From CAG-873 sp910578365 (GTDB taxonomy: Bacteria; Bacteroidota; Bacteroidia; Bacteroidales; Muribaculaceae): 64,000 nt of DNA. The DNA is taken from positions 1,426,001 to 1,490,000 of the forward strand of contig OX620685.1 in the NCBI GenBank assembly GCA_951635545.1, read 5' to 3'. Under the pieces are notes generated by a model that was not told where the DNA came from, did not search any database, and saw nothing but the letters and a program-made list of their open reading frames with translations. A program made the position numbers and the translations under genes. How positions within the stretch are numbered: position 1 is the first letter of the stretch; every line of letters starts with the position of its first letter. Shown here in pieces: positions 24,722 to 34,526 of the stretch.

Positions 24722-26827
24722 CTATTTAATCGGTTTAATTGCTTTTGAAATATCGGAGCGTCCGCTCTCGCCCAGAGCCTCGATGGCAAAATAGTAGTCG
24801 CTGTCGCGGTCAAGGCCACGCATGTCGTAGCTTGTGCCGTCGAGTACGGTTATGGCGTTATAGAGTTTGTCGGGCGCTATGCCGTAATATACATTATATC
24901 CGTACGCTCCGTCGACAGCTTTCCAGCTTATCATGGCATTGCGAGGGTCGGTTTTGGAGCGTACAGCCTTCAGGCCCTTGGGGGTGGCCGGCGCAGGGCC
25001 GTCGGCATTGCCGAACACACGCAGGCCCGATACTGCAAAATGGCCGGTGGGCATGTGCAGGTTCTCCACCTTTATATGGCGTGTCTGCAGCGGGGTGGCC
25101 AGCTCTATATAGTCGTGGGGCACATCTTTGTCGTTGTCGCTCTTGTCGGCTATCAGAGTCCAGTCGCTGCCGTTGTCCGAGGCATACACGCGGTACTGGT
25201 GGTAGAGGTCGCTGGCTCGGTCGTGCTGGTCGGTCTTATGGTCGTAGTGGTTGAGCTGTATGGCTCGCACAGTCACAGGCCGCAGCAGGTCAACGGCAAT
25301 CCATTCGCCGGGTGCGCTGCCGGCTGCGGCCCAGTATGTGCGCATCGACTCGTCGGTGGCGTTTGCCGCCACATATGTGCTGTCGGTCGACGATACCGTC
25401 ACCGGTTTGCGGTAGCTTAGCAGCATCCAGCCGGCGAAGCGTGCGGCCGGATTGGCTATGTTGTGCAGAGCGTTGTAGTTGGGATAGTCGCCGAAAGCAG
25501 CCGAGGAGTACATCACGCCGTCGGAGTCGAATGCCGTGGGGTATAGGCCGATGCGGCGCTCGAACTTGTATTTGAGCGACAGCATGCAGGTGGATACATG
25601 CCAGTAGTTGCCGTTGGAGTCACGGAAGGTGCCTCCGTGGCCCGAGCCTTGTACATATCCGCCGGGCTTGTAGCTCATGGGGTTATGCTTCTGATATACA
25701 AAGGGACCAAGAGGGCTGTCCGACACGTACACGCCGTCGGCGTATACCTTGAACTCGGTGCCCGGCGCGCCGTACTGCAGATAGTAGCGGCCGTTGTGCT
25801 TGGTCATGTATGCACCCTCGGTAAATGGGGCCAGGGTGGAGGTGTCGTCGTTGTTCATGCCAAAGCGTTCCCAGCCGTGTTCGTCGGGATGCAGGGCCAT
25901 GACATCGTGTATTTTCGATACCGGGTAGAAGTCCTGACGGCTCACCTGTACTCCTTTGAGCGGGTATTCGTTGCTGGAGCCGTAGTAGAGATATAGTTTG
26001 CCGTCGTCGTCAAGAAACAGGCAGGGGTCCCACGAGGGAAGGGCGTTGCGGTCGACGGCGCGGCGGAATTTTCCTGATTTGGGGTCGGTGCTGTACCATA
26101 CGGGCAGGCCCTCGTAGGTAGAACCGGTGTAGAACAGGGTGTCGCCGCTGACATATGCTGCAGGGGCGCACTGGTCGTCGTCGGTCGGACGGCGTTTGAA
26201 CGAGGCCAAAGCGAATTCCCACTCGGTGAAGTCGCGCGAGTAGTGGAATCCGTCCTGATTGGTTGAGAAGAGGAAGGCTTCATTGCCGTACATCAGGGCC
26301 ATGGGGTCGGCCGAAGAGCGGAACGAGCCGTTGGGCCGTACATTGTTGTTGTAAGGCTCGAAGTTATAGCTGATGTTGATGGGGTTGCAGAAAGTCTGCG
26401 GCTTATAGTTGTCGTGGTCGTACCACCGGGTGGCCACGGCCTTGGTGCGGGCTTGCAGAGCGCGAGGCCCGGCGGGGCGAAGCTGCACACGTACGCCATC
26501 GGTGCGGCCTGCGGTGGAGTGGTTTTCCAGCTGCATGCCCGGATAGTATACGTAGAGGGCGGTGTCGGCCGGCGAGCCGGTGATGCTGAAACGTCCGTCG
26601 GCATCGGTTGTGGCATGTATGGGGCTGGCGAAGAACATTACAGTGGCGCCTTCGAGAGCCCGGCCATCAGGACCACACACGGTGCCCCGTATGGTATGCT
26701 GCGGAGTTACGGTGATAAAGTAGTCGCTTACCTGCCCTTTGACCACCCTGATTGAATCGGTGGCAGCCGGGACAGTCAGCGCTGTCAGCGCCATTGTGGC
26801 GAGGATGATGGATAAGCGTAAGTTCAT
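24722..26827 (-). CDS. GH43-like secreted glycosidase with carbohydrate-binding modules
   Basis: A 701-residue exported protein. Signal peptide (MALTALTVPAATDS), a carboxypeptidase-regulatory-like fold (about residues 40-125, IRGTVCGPDGRALEGATVMF), then a five-bladed propeller of GH43 type with the three acidic motifs visible: SSADPMALMYGNEAF, SWDPCLFLDDDGKLYLYYGS and FTEGAYMTKHNGRYYLQYG, plus HGGTFRD. A discoidin/F5-8-like module (about 455-605, WIAVDLLRPVTVRAIQLNHY) and a fibronectin type III domain (about 615-701) follow. The usual family substrates are arabinans or xylans, which fits poorly with a pure beta-1,2-glucan locus, so the exact target is uncertain. Confidence 0.82.
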   Translation of the reverse strand: MNLRLSIILATMALTALTVPAATDSIRVVKGQVSDYFITVTPQHTIRGTVCGPDGRALEGATVMFFASPIHATTDADGRFSITGSPADTALYVYYPGMQLENHSTAGRTDGVRVQLRPAGPRALQARTKAVATRWYDHDNYKPQTFCNPINISYNFEPYNNNVRPNGSFRSSADPMALMYGNEAFLFSTNQDGFHYSRDFTEWEFALASFKRRPTDDDQCAPAAYVSGDTLFYTGSTYEGLPVWYSTDPKSGKFRRAVDRNALPSWDPCLFLDDDGKLYLYYGSSNEYPLKGVQVSRQDFYPVSKIHDVMALHPDEHGWERFGMNNDDTSTLAPFTEGAYMTKHNGRYYLQYGAPGTEFKVYADGVYVSDSPLGPFVYQKHNPMSYKPGGYVQGSGHGGTFRDSNGNYWHVSTCMLSLKYKFERRIGLYPTAFDSDGVMYSSAAFGDYPNYNALHNIANPAARFAGWMLLSYRKPVTVSSTDSTYVAANATDESMRTYWAAAGSAPGEWIAVDLLRPVTVRAIQLNHYDHKTDQHDRASDLYHQYRVYASDNGSDWTLIADKSDNDKDVPHDYIELATPLQTRHIKVENLHMPTGHFAVSGLRVFGNADGPAPATPKGLKAVRSKTDPRNAMISWKAVDGAYGYNVYYGIAPDKLYNAITVLDGTSYDMRGLDRDSDYYFAIEALGESGRSDISKAIKPIK

Positions 26828-26846
26828 GGCATCGGATTATTGAAAA

Positions 26847-26875
26847 GCAGCGCGGTGCGCGATGCACCGCGCTGC
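26847..26875 (-). promoter_or_regulatory. intercistronic hairpin after susD
   Basis: A perfect 12-bp stem GCAGCGCGGTGC / GCACCGCGCTGC with a 5-base loop lies between the SusD stop and the GH43-like gene and is followed by TTTT on the minus strand. It would act as a partial terminator or a 3' stabiliser, giving more susCD than enzyme mRNA. Confidence 0.6.
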
Positions 26876-26886
26876 CATATTGATTA

Positions 26887-28392
26887 TTAGAACAGTGTCA
26901 GAGTGGTGAATGGCTCGTTCAGCAAGTCCGGAGCCAGGTCGAGCTGAGTCTGGGGTATGGGGAAGTAGGTTTTGTCAGCAGTCCATCCGTTGGGACCCAG
27001 AACCGATGCAGCTTTGCCGGTGCGGACAAGGTCGGCATAGCGCTCGCCCCATTCGCAGCAGAGCTCCATGCGTCGCTCATCAATAATCTGGTCGACGGTT
27101 ACGTTGGTAAGCTCAGGCATGTTGGCGCGTTTGCGTACAAGGTTGAAAGGAGTGTCGCCGTTCTCGCCAAGACGCACCTTTGCCTCGGCGTTCATCAGCA
27201 ATATGTCGGCGTAGCGCAGTATGCGCACATTGTTGTTGCTGCCGTAGGTGGTTCGACCTTCGGTAAACTGATCGAGCGGCAGGTACCATTTGCCGTTCCA
27301 GATATTGGTGTTGTTGGGGTTGCCGGCTGGTTTCACCAGGTCGCCTGAAGGGGTTGTGGTGCCGCCCACCAGGAAGGAGGTGGTGGCGCGCACGGTTTCA
27401 CCGCGGTCGATGGCCCAGTTATAGAAGCTGTCGAAGTAACCCACGAAGTTCCAGCCGCCGGTGCTCTTGAGCACGGTGTTGTCGTTGCTGATGGTGGGGC
27501 CGGCGCAGTTGAAGAACTGGTCTACGCCGATATAGTCACCCGAGCCAAGGCCGAAGTCGGTTACCTGACATTCGGCGAGCGATTCGTTGCAGAGGCGTCC
27601 GGGTATCTTCCACATTTGGTAGTAGTCGGGGTAGAGCTGGAACAGGCCGCTGTTTATCATCTCGTCGGTGAGAGTCTTTACCTGCTGGTAGTTGCCCAAT
27701 TGCAGATATATTTTTGCGGCGAGGGCCTGCGCGGTGTAGCCCGAGAACGCGCCCATGTGCTCCATCTGGTTGGGGCGTACCTTGGGTGTGTTCTTCATGG
27801 CGTAGTCGAGGTCAATTAGCGCGTACTCATACACCACTTCGCGTGTCGAGGGGGTAAAGTTGTCTTGATAGTTGTTGTTCAGAATAGGCACATTGCCGAA
27901 GAACTGGGCCAGGCGGTAGTATGCCAGGGCGCGGATTATGCGCACCTCGCCGCAGTAGCTGCGGTACTTGGCCATGTCGTTTTCGTCGCTGATATGCTGT
28001 GCGTAGTTGTCGAGAATACCAAGGGCCTCGTTACAGATACGTATCATCTGATAGTAGTTGCGCCAGGTTTCGTTCACGCCCCACCATGAGCTGTTGTACT
28101 GGTAGGCGTTGCCCATGGTCACAAGGTCGCCCTGGTCATCGACACGGCCCGACCATACATCGCCGTCGCGGATTACAGTCATCAGATTTACAATCCAGTG
28201 CATGTTGTTGGTGCGGATCGACGAGTAGCAGCCGCTGACGGCTCCGTACATGTCTTCGGTGCGGGTATAGTCGAGGCTCTCGCCGGGCAGAGTCTTTTCC
28301 GGTTCGATGTCCAGGTAGTCGCAGGAGGGCAGAGCCACCATGGTAAGGCTCAAAGCGGCTGCGGCGAATATGTTTTTGAAATTTATTTTCAT
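26887..28392 (-). CDS. SusD-family outer-membrane glycan-binding lipoprotein
   Basis: A 501-residue SusD/RagB protein. Lipobox MVALPSC with Cys24, then DYLDIEPEKTL, the standard SusD start. TPR-like helices are seen (EVRIIRALAYYRLAQFFGNV, YTAQALAAKIYLQLGNY), with the C-terminal family signature FNLVRKRANMPELT and IIDERRMELCCEWGERYADL. It forms the lid of the SusC channel and binds the oligosaccharide. It lies 19 bases after susC in the PUL. Confidence 0.93.
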   Translation of the reverse strand: MKINFKNIFAAAALSLTMVALPSCDYLDIEPEKTLPGESLDYTRTEDMYGAVSGCYSSIRTNNMHWIVNLMTVIRDGDVWSGRVDDQGDLVTMGNAYQYNSSWWGVNETWRNYYQMIRICNEALGILDNYAQHISDENDMAKYRSYCGEVRIIRALAYYRLAQFFGNVPILNNNYQDNFTPSTREVVYEYALIDLDYAMKNTPKVRPNQMEHMGAFSGYTAQALAAKIYLQLGNYQQVKTLTDEMINSGLFQLYPDYYQMWKIPGRLCNESLAECQVTDFGLGSGDYIGVDQFFNCAGPTISNDNTVLKSTGGWNFVGYFDSFYNWAIDRGETVRATTSFLVGGTTTPSGDLVKPAGNPNNTNIWNGKWYLPLDQFTEGRTTYGSNNNVRILRYADILLMNAEAKVRLGENGDTPFNLVRKRANMPELTNVTVDQIIDERRMELCCEWGERYADLVRTGKAASVLGPNGWTADKTYFPIPQTQLDLAPDLLNEPFTTLTLF

Positions 28393-28411
28393 TGTTGATA
28401 GTTTTTAGGCA

Positions 28412-31400
28412 TTAGAAATCAAGCTGCACGCCGAAAGTGAAAGTAGAACTGAGCGGGTACACCTGGGTATCCCAGCCCTCGGCGCCGTCGGCTCCGGTGA
28501 GTTCGGGCGAGAAAGTGTTGGCTTTGAAGAACGAGAAGGGGCGGTCGGCGGTAAGGCTCAGACGCACGCCGGGCATGGTGTAGTTGCCCATCTTGATGTT
28601 CTGGAAGGTGTAGCCCATGGTGATATTTTGGATGCGGAAGAAGTCGGCCGATTCAACAAAGTAGCTATTCGAGGCTGTTGCCGACGAACTTACGTTCCAG
28701 CTCTTGGTCAGTGCCTTGGCCGAGGGATATTCGTTGGTCGAGCCGGGGCCGGTCCAGCGGTTTACGTACTGGTCGTGGTCGAAGTTGTAGTTGCTCTGTG
28801 CGAAGCGCAGCTGGCGTTTGCGGTTGAACATCTTGGCGCCGGCCTGGCCATAGGTGCTGAGGGCGAAATCGAAGTTGCGGATTGAGAAGCCGAAGTTGAG
28901 TCCGTAGCTTACCGAAGGCAGGTACGAGCCGAGTGTCACGCGGTCGTTGCCGTCAATCTGGCCGTCATTGTTGATGTCGCGGTATTTGAAGTCGCCGGGT
29001 TCGAGGCCGTTGGCCACGGCAATGGGGTCGGCCTTGATTTCTTCTTCGGTCTGGTAAATGCCTTCAACTTCATATCCGTAGAAGGAGTTCATGCGCTCGC
29101 CTACCATGTTTACAGTGCGTCCGCCGATAATGTACTTCAGACCGCCGCGGAGAGCTTTCACACGGTTGTGGAGAGTGGAGAGGTTGGCTCCGATGTAGTA
29201 TTTGAAGTCGCCTACACGGTCGTTCCAGTTTACGGAAATGTCAACACCGGTGTTGAGAATCTTGCCCCAGTTGCCGGCCAGAGCATTGCCGAATATGGGG
29301 GTTGAGGGCGAAATCACGGCCTCGGTGGTGAGGCGGTAGAACCAGTCGAGTTCGGCGCTAAGTCGGCCGTTGAGGGTCTGATAGCTCAGACCGACGTTGG
29401 TTTCGGCTACCTTTTCCCAGCGCAGCCAGCTGAAGAACGAGTTGTCGTAGAAGCCGGTCACAGGTGTGCCGATGCCGGTGCCCATTGAGCCGAAGATGCC
29501 CGAGGCTCCGTTGCCGGTGGTGATGGATGCGAAGCCGTCCGATGCACTCACCTTGTCGTTACCAAGAAGACCCCACGATGCGCGCAGCTTCAGGAAGTCG
29601 GCCCAGTTCTGTCCTTGCATGAACTCTTCGTTGCTGATGTTCCATGCGGCGCCTACCGAGGGGAAATAACCCCATTTCTCCTGATACTTCGACGAACCGT
29701 CGGCACGGAAGGTAAACATAAGCAGGTAGCGGCTGTCGAAGTCATAGTTCAGTCGGGTGAACACACTCTGGCTGCGGTAGCGTGTACCGTTGTCCTCGGC
29801 CTTGGTGGTGTCGCCATTGCCGTTCGCGAGGTACCACCATTCTTCGTTTTCGTAAGGTACATTCTGAGCGGTGCCTTTGAGGAAGTGGTAGCTTTCCTGA
29901 CGCATGGAGTAGCCTACCATGGCGCCGAAGCCGTGCCGGCCCCATTTGTCCTTATAGGTAAGTACGTTGTCCCATACCCACTTGTTCCACTGGCTGTCTT
30001 CCTTGATAAGCTCCGATACCTCGCGGTGCTGGTTGTTGCTTACATAGTAGGGTATACCCATGTTAACGGCGCGGGTGGAGGCGAAGTCGTAGCCGTAGCT
30101 GGTCTTGAAGTTGAGCTTCTGGGGCAGGATGGTGAAGTCGGCGAAGAAATTTGTCATCGCCTGGTAGTTGCGGTTACGTGCCTTGTTGTAGAACGCAGTC
30201 GCAACAGGGTTGTAGAAGTTGTTTGTGAAACCGAGGATTTCGGGTGAAGCGAATTTCTCAGGGAATGTAGGTGCATAGTTCTGGTCATACACAGGCATGA
30301 TAGAGGGCATGTTGAATGCCTGCTGCCAGGCGCTGGCGTTGGCATTGTTCTGGGTGCTGTTTGAGAACACGCCGTTGAAACCTACTTTCATCCAGTTGGT
30401 GGCCTCATAGTCGAGCTGTGCGCGGAAGTTCAGTCGCTCGTAGTCGTTGTCGGCCTTCATTATACCGTTTTGGTAAAGGTAGCTCATGCCCAATGAGTAG
30501 GTGGCGCGTTCGCCGCCGCCGCTGATGTTGAGGTTATGGTTGGTGATAACGGCGGTGCGCAGCAGCTGGTCGTACCAGTCGGTATCGGCATTGAATGTCA
30601 GGTTGTCCATATTGCCGCCGAAGTTGTCGACCGATGCCTGCAGGAAGCTGCTGTAAGCGTCGGGGCTGGCGTCCATGAGCATTTCGGCGTATTCGTGCGC
30701 GTTACACATTTTTAGCAGGTGAGTGGCTTTCTGCATACCCACATAGCCGTTGTAGGTGATTTTGGCTTTCTGGTGCTTGAAACCCTTCTTGGTGGTAACG
30801 AGAACCACGCCGTTGGCGGCCTTGACACCGTAGATGGCGGCAGCCGACGCGTCTTTCAAAATCGACAATTCCTGGATGTCATCGTTGTTAAGCCAGTTGA
30901 TATCGTCGTAGAACATGCCGTCGACAACATACAGGGGCGAAGCAGCGGTAAAGGAGCCGATACCGCGAATCTGCACTGTGGGGCCTGCACCCGGAGCGCC
31001 CGAGTTGATGACGTTCACGCCGGGAACCTTGCCTGCCAGCGCTCCCATGGGCGACGAGCTGGGTATGTTGGTAATATCTGCACCGCTCACTGTGGTAATA
31101 GGGGCGGTAAGGTCCTTGGCTTTGGCCGAACCATAGCCGATTACCACCACTTCGTCGAGGTGCAGGTTGTCGTCTTTCATCACTACATCGAGATTGTTGC
31201 GGCCGTCCACCTTTATATCCTGAGTGGCCATGCCTACATAAGAAATGGTGATGGTGGCATCGGAAGGTACGCCCGGCAGTGTGAAATGGCCGTCGATGTC
31301 GGTGACTGTGCCTTCGGTCGAACCTTGTACATTTACGGATGCGCCTATTACGGGTTCACCGCCCGCATCGGTTACCGTACCTGTTATCGTGCGCTGTGCC

Positions 31401-31459
31401 ATAGCCATGGCCGAGGTGCACAGTAGCGCGATCAGAAAAGATAAGATTTGCTTCTTCAT
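28412..31459 (-). CDS. SusC-family TonB-dependent glycan importer
   Basis: A 1015-residue outer-membrane transporter. Signal peptide, carboxypeptidase-regulatory-like N-domain (residues about 22-100, TITGTVTDAGGEPVIGASVN), SusC box LDEVVVIGYGSAKAKDLTAP, plug domain (SPMGALAGKVPGVNVINSG, IQIRGIGS-type segment VQIRGIGSFTAASPLYVVDG) and a 22-stranded barrel ending in FGVQLDF. It imports oligosaccharides released at the surface. First gene of the minus-strand PUL, divergent from the regulator at 31772. Confidence 0.95.
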   Translation of the reverse strand: MKKQILSFLIALLCTSAMAMAQRTITGTVTDAGGEPVIGASVNVQGSTEGTVTDIDGHFTLPGVPSDATITISYVGMATQDIKVDGRNNLDVVMKDDNLHLDEVVVIGYGSAKAKDLTAPITTVSGADITNIPSSSPMGALAGKVPGVNVINSGAPGAGPTVQIRGIGSFTAASPLYVVDGMFYDDINWLNNDDIQELSILKDASAAAIYGVKAANGVVLVTTKKGFKHQKAKITYNGYVGMQKATHLLKMCNAHEYAEMLMDASPDAYSSFLQASVDNFGGNMDNLTFNADTDWYDQLLRTAVITNHNLNISGGGERATYSLGMSYLYQNGIMKADNDYERLNFRAQLDYEATNWMKVGFNGVFSNSTQNNANASAWQQAFNMPSIMPVYDQNYAPTFPEKFASPEILGFTNNFYNPVATAFYNKARNRNYQAMTNFFADFTILPQKLNFKTSYGYDFASTRAVNMGIPYYVSNNQHREVSELIKEDSQWNKWVWDNVLTYKDKWGRHGFGAMVGYSMRQESYHFLKGTAQNVPYENEEWWYLANGNGDTTKAEDNGTRYRSQSVFTRLNYDFDSRYLLMFTFRADGSSKYQEKWGYFPSVGAAWNISNEEFMQGQNWADFLKLRASWGLLGNDKVSASDGFASITTGNGASGIFGSMGTGIGTPVTGFYDNSFFSWLRWEKVAETNVGLSYQTLNGRLSAELDWFYRLTTEAVISPSTPIFGNALAGNWGKILNTGVDISVNWNDRVGDFKYYIGANLSTLHNRVKALRGGLKYIIGGRTVNMVGERMNSFYGYEVEGIYQTEEEIKADPIAVANGLEPGDFKYRDINNDGQIDGNDRVTLGSYLPSVSYGLNFGFSIRNFDFALSTYGQAGAKMFNRKRQLRFAQSNYNFDHDQYVNRWTGPGSTNEYPSAKALTKSWNVSSSATASNSYFVESADFFRIQNITMGYTFQNIKMGNYTMPGVRLSLTADRPFSFFKANTFSPELTGADGAEGWDTQVYPLSSTFTFGVQLDF

Positions 31460-31700
31460 CTGTGTTTGTTGTTGGTTTGGTATTTAGATTAACTATTTCC
31501 TTTTGGTATAGAATATTTGCAGCCCGCCATAATCGGGCAAAAGATTCGACGGCAAAATTAGATATTGATGCATTTCTTAGCAATTTTTCACCTACTACAA
31601 TGATACGTCAGAGCCCGAAAATACTACGTTTTTACTACTTCGCCATGCTACAATATGTTGAATTACCGATAATTACCGACTGAAAAATTCAGTAAAAAAC

Positions 31701-31731
31701 TTGCAGGGTTATTTTTTATTTGTTAACTTTG
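31701..31731 (+). promoter_or_regulatory. promoter of the PUL regulator
   Basis: TTG (31701-31703), 20 bases, then TAACTTTG (31724-31731), matching the Bacteroidetes -33/-7 pair. The ATG of the regulator is at 31772. Confidence 0.6.
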
Positions 31732-33141
31732 CAGCCAAGGCGCCTACCACAGCGGCGCCACTTATGCGGCTATGAAAAAACTGATTCTGCAACTGATTAT
31801 CCTCTGCTGGGCTACTGTTGCCGGGGCTTCGCTCGACAGGCATTTCCTGCCGGTGGTGAGCAACTACAACGACAGCGACTACGGTGCCATGCTACAGAAC
31901 TGGTGCGCCGTTCAGGATTCGTGCGGCGTGATGCACTTCGGCAACAATGCCGGTATGCTCAGTTTCGACGGCTACCGCTGGCAGCTTTCGAAGCTGCCAC
32001 GAGGTACTATAGTGCGCGCGCTACTGTGCGAGGGCGACCGCATTTATGCCGGCACCTTCGAGAGCTTCGGCTACTTTCATCGCGACGAAAAAGGGGCCAT
32101 GCGATATGTGCCGTTGGCCGACAGCGGCATGGGCTTCAACATGGCCAACGAAGAAATATGGAGCATACGGAGTATGGCAGGCAAAATTTATTTCCAGAGT
32201 TTTGTCAACATTTACAGCTACGACAGCAGCAGCGGCAAGGTTGAAGTGCTGCAGAGCGAGATATCCGAACGTCCTGATTTTGAGGGCGACGGCACGATGC
32301 GTCCGCTGTTTTGCTTCGACATCTGCGGCCGGCTGTACGTGCAGCGCACCAACGGCAGCTTTTACCGCTACGAACGCGGAGGCTGGCGGCGATACTGGCA
32401 CATGAGCGCATTCGGCAGCCACATCATGGCTGTGAGTGTTCCCGACGATGTGCCTGACCACTGCGACAGAGTGCCCGACGGAACTCTGATTTTTACACAG
32501 GATCATCTTATTTTCCGCGTCGAGGATGGCTTTCCGCGCGCTTTGCGTACCGAAATAGACAGCGAACTGAAGTTCTGCCGCATAAACCGAGTGGCCGAAG
32601 CTGCCGACGGCACACTGTATGTCGGCACAGTAGGCAACGGCATATTCCATATCGACCGTAGCGGACGCAGGCTGGGTCATTTCGATTTATCCACCGGGCT
32701 ACACAACAATTCGGTGCTGGGCCTCTGCTCCGATTCAGGCGGCAACCTGTGGGCAACACTTGACGACGGCATATCGCTGATACACACAGGACTGCCGTAC
32801 CGTATACTGCGCACCGGCCAGGGTGGCCCCTATCTGGGCATGGTGTATAGTGTAGGGCGTCATAACGGCCACCTGATAGTCGCATCCAACCAAGGCGCAT
32901 ACGACTTTGACCCGGAGGCCGGTAAATTCTCGCTCATACCCGGTACCAAAGGGCAAAACTGGTGTGTGCGCAGCTTCAACGGCCAGACTTTCATAGGTGG
33001 CAACGACTGCACTCTCGCCATCGATTCCGAGGGCACGATGCTGTTGCGCCCGATAAGCGGTACCGACATCAAAAAAGCCACCATAAATGGCTGTCTAGTC
33101 CGGAAAAGTGTTGACCGTCAGATTCAACATTTTTTAGTAAA

Positions 33142-33642
33142 ATGTGTGAAGAAAACAAAAAATTCTGGGACGAATCTCAGATTTCGGCAATCAATGCCTG
33201 GCACAGCAGCGGAAAAAGTTTCAGTCAGATTGACGAGGAATACAATTTTGCGGTCGGGACATTGTTTACAATAGTAAATGCAATCCCGGACTATCGCGGC
33301 ACACGGTCAAGCATCAGCAAATGGCTGCGCCGCATGACGGGAGCATTAATTCCCGGCTCCGGATGCCGGACAACAAAGGCCATATCGTCCCTGGCAACTC
33401 CGGCACAAACGACAAAAAAGAAAGGAATGACAAAGAAAACCTCTCCCACTACCAGGCTCACGGATACCGAGCAGACCATACTGGATCTAACACGCAAGTT
33501 AAACGCCGCCACCAGAAAGATAGAGAAACTGGAGGCTGACAGGAAAAAGGCAGAGCTGCGTGAAGAGTTCCAGAGTGGTGTCATCGCCGAATACAAGAAG
33601 CTTGTAAAGCCTGCGCAGTCAAAAAAATCAACTACCAAGTAG
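33142..33642 (+). CDS. IS3-family transposase OrfA (copy A)
   Basis: A 166-residue DNA-binding subunit with a helix-turn-helix-like N-terminal half (ISAINAWHSSGKSFSQIDEE) and a C-terminal leucine-zipper-like coil (QTILDLTRKLNAATRKIEKL). It ends with a run of seven A (33621-33627), read as A AAA AAA in frame, the classic IS3 -1 frameshift site that would make an OrfAB fusion (KKINYQVAMRLRMSRDL). Confidence 0.85.
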   Translation: MCEENKKFWDESQISAINAWHSSGKSFSQIDEEYNFAVGTLFTIVNAIPDYRGTRSSISKWLRRMTGALIPGSGCRTTKAISSLATPAQTTKKKGMTKKTSPTTRLTDTEQTILDLTRKLNAATRKIEKLEADRKKAELREEFQSGVIAEYKKLVKPAQSKKSTTK

Positions 33643-33644
33643 CC

Positions 33645-34526
33645 ATGCGCTTGCGCATGTCCCGTGACCTGAGTGTCAGCGAGGCATGCGGGTTGCTTGG
33701 GGTGACTAAACAAGCGTGGTATGCCTTTTTCAAAAGGTCGTTCAAGGATGCCATTGACGAAGACCGCATCCTGGAATGCGTTCGCTCGATACGAGAGGAT
33801 CTTCCGGCACTCGGAGTCAGAAAGATGAAGGACAGGTTACGTAAGGAGTTCTGTCTCGACATAGGCCGTGACCGCCTGTTCGATATCATGAACAGGCATA
33901 ATCTTCTGATACGTCCCCGAGTCCGCAGGACAAGGACAACCTTCTCCGATCACGGAATGAAGGTCTATCCGGATCTACGGAAAGACTTCGCGCCTGATGA
34001 CATAAACCAGTTGTGGGTAAGCGACATAACATATATATGGCTTCCTGATCAGAATACATTTTACTATCTGTTTCTGATTACGGATGCCTATTCGAAGAAA
34101 ATAGTGGGATGGGAGATTGCCGATAACATGCGGCATGAGAACGCCATGACGGCATTGAAGATGGCTTTCAGGCAATGCAGGAGAGGTCAGCATCCCATAC
34201 ACCACTCGGACAAGGGACTTCAGTATTGTGCCAAACCCTACGTGGAAATGCTTCGTAGACGCCACGCCCGAATCAGCATGACGGAAGGGCACGACCCACG
34301 TAACAACGGAATTGCCGAAAGGGTAAACGGCATACTTAAAGAGGAGTTTCTGAAGCATATGGACGTAAGGAAGGACAACATACGGCAGGTGCTGGAGGAT
34401 GTAATCAACACTTACCATACCCGCCGACCGCACCTCAGTCTCGGCATGCTGACTCCCGATGAAGTGCATCGCGGAGCGGTACCCGGACGTAAGCTCTGGA
34501 AAAAATATTACCTGAAATCTGCATGA
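33645..34526 (+). CDS. IS3-family transposase OrfB (copy A)
   Basis: A 293-residue catalytic subunit with the rve/DDE integrase core: NQLWVSDITYIWLPD (Asp), HPIHHSDKGLQYC (Asp) and NNGIAERVNGILKEEFLKH (Glu), after an HTH_21-like segment (ALGVRKMKDRLRKEF). It is probably translated mostly as the OrfAB frameshift fusion. Protein identical to copy B at 62184. Confidence 0.92.
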   Translation: MRLRMSRDLSVSEACGLLGVTKQAWYAFFKRSFKDAIDEDRILECVRSIREDLPALGVRKMKDRLRKEFCLDIGRDRLFDIMNRHNLLIRPRVRRTRTTFSDHGMKVYPDLRKDFAPDDINQLWVSDITYIWLPDQNTFYYLFLITDAYSKKIVGWEIADNMRHENAMTALKMAFRQCRRGQHPIHHSDKGLQYCAKPYVEMLRRRHARISMTEGHDPRNNGIAERVNGILKEEFLKHMDVRKDNIRQVLEDVINTYHTRRPHLSLGMLTPDEVHRGAVPGRKLWKKYYLKSA

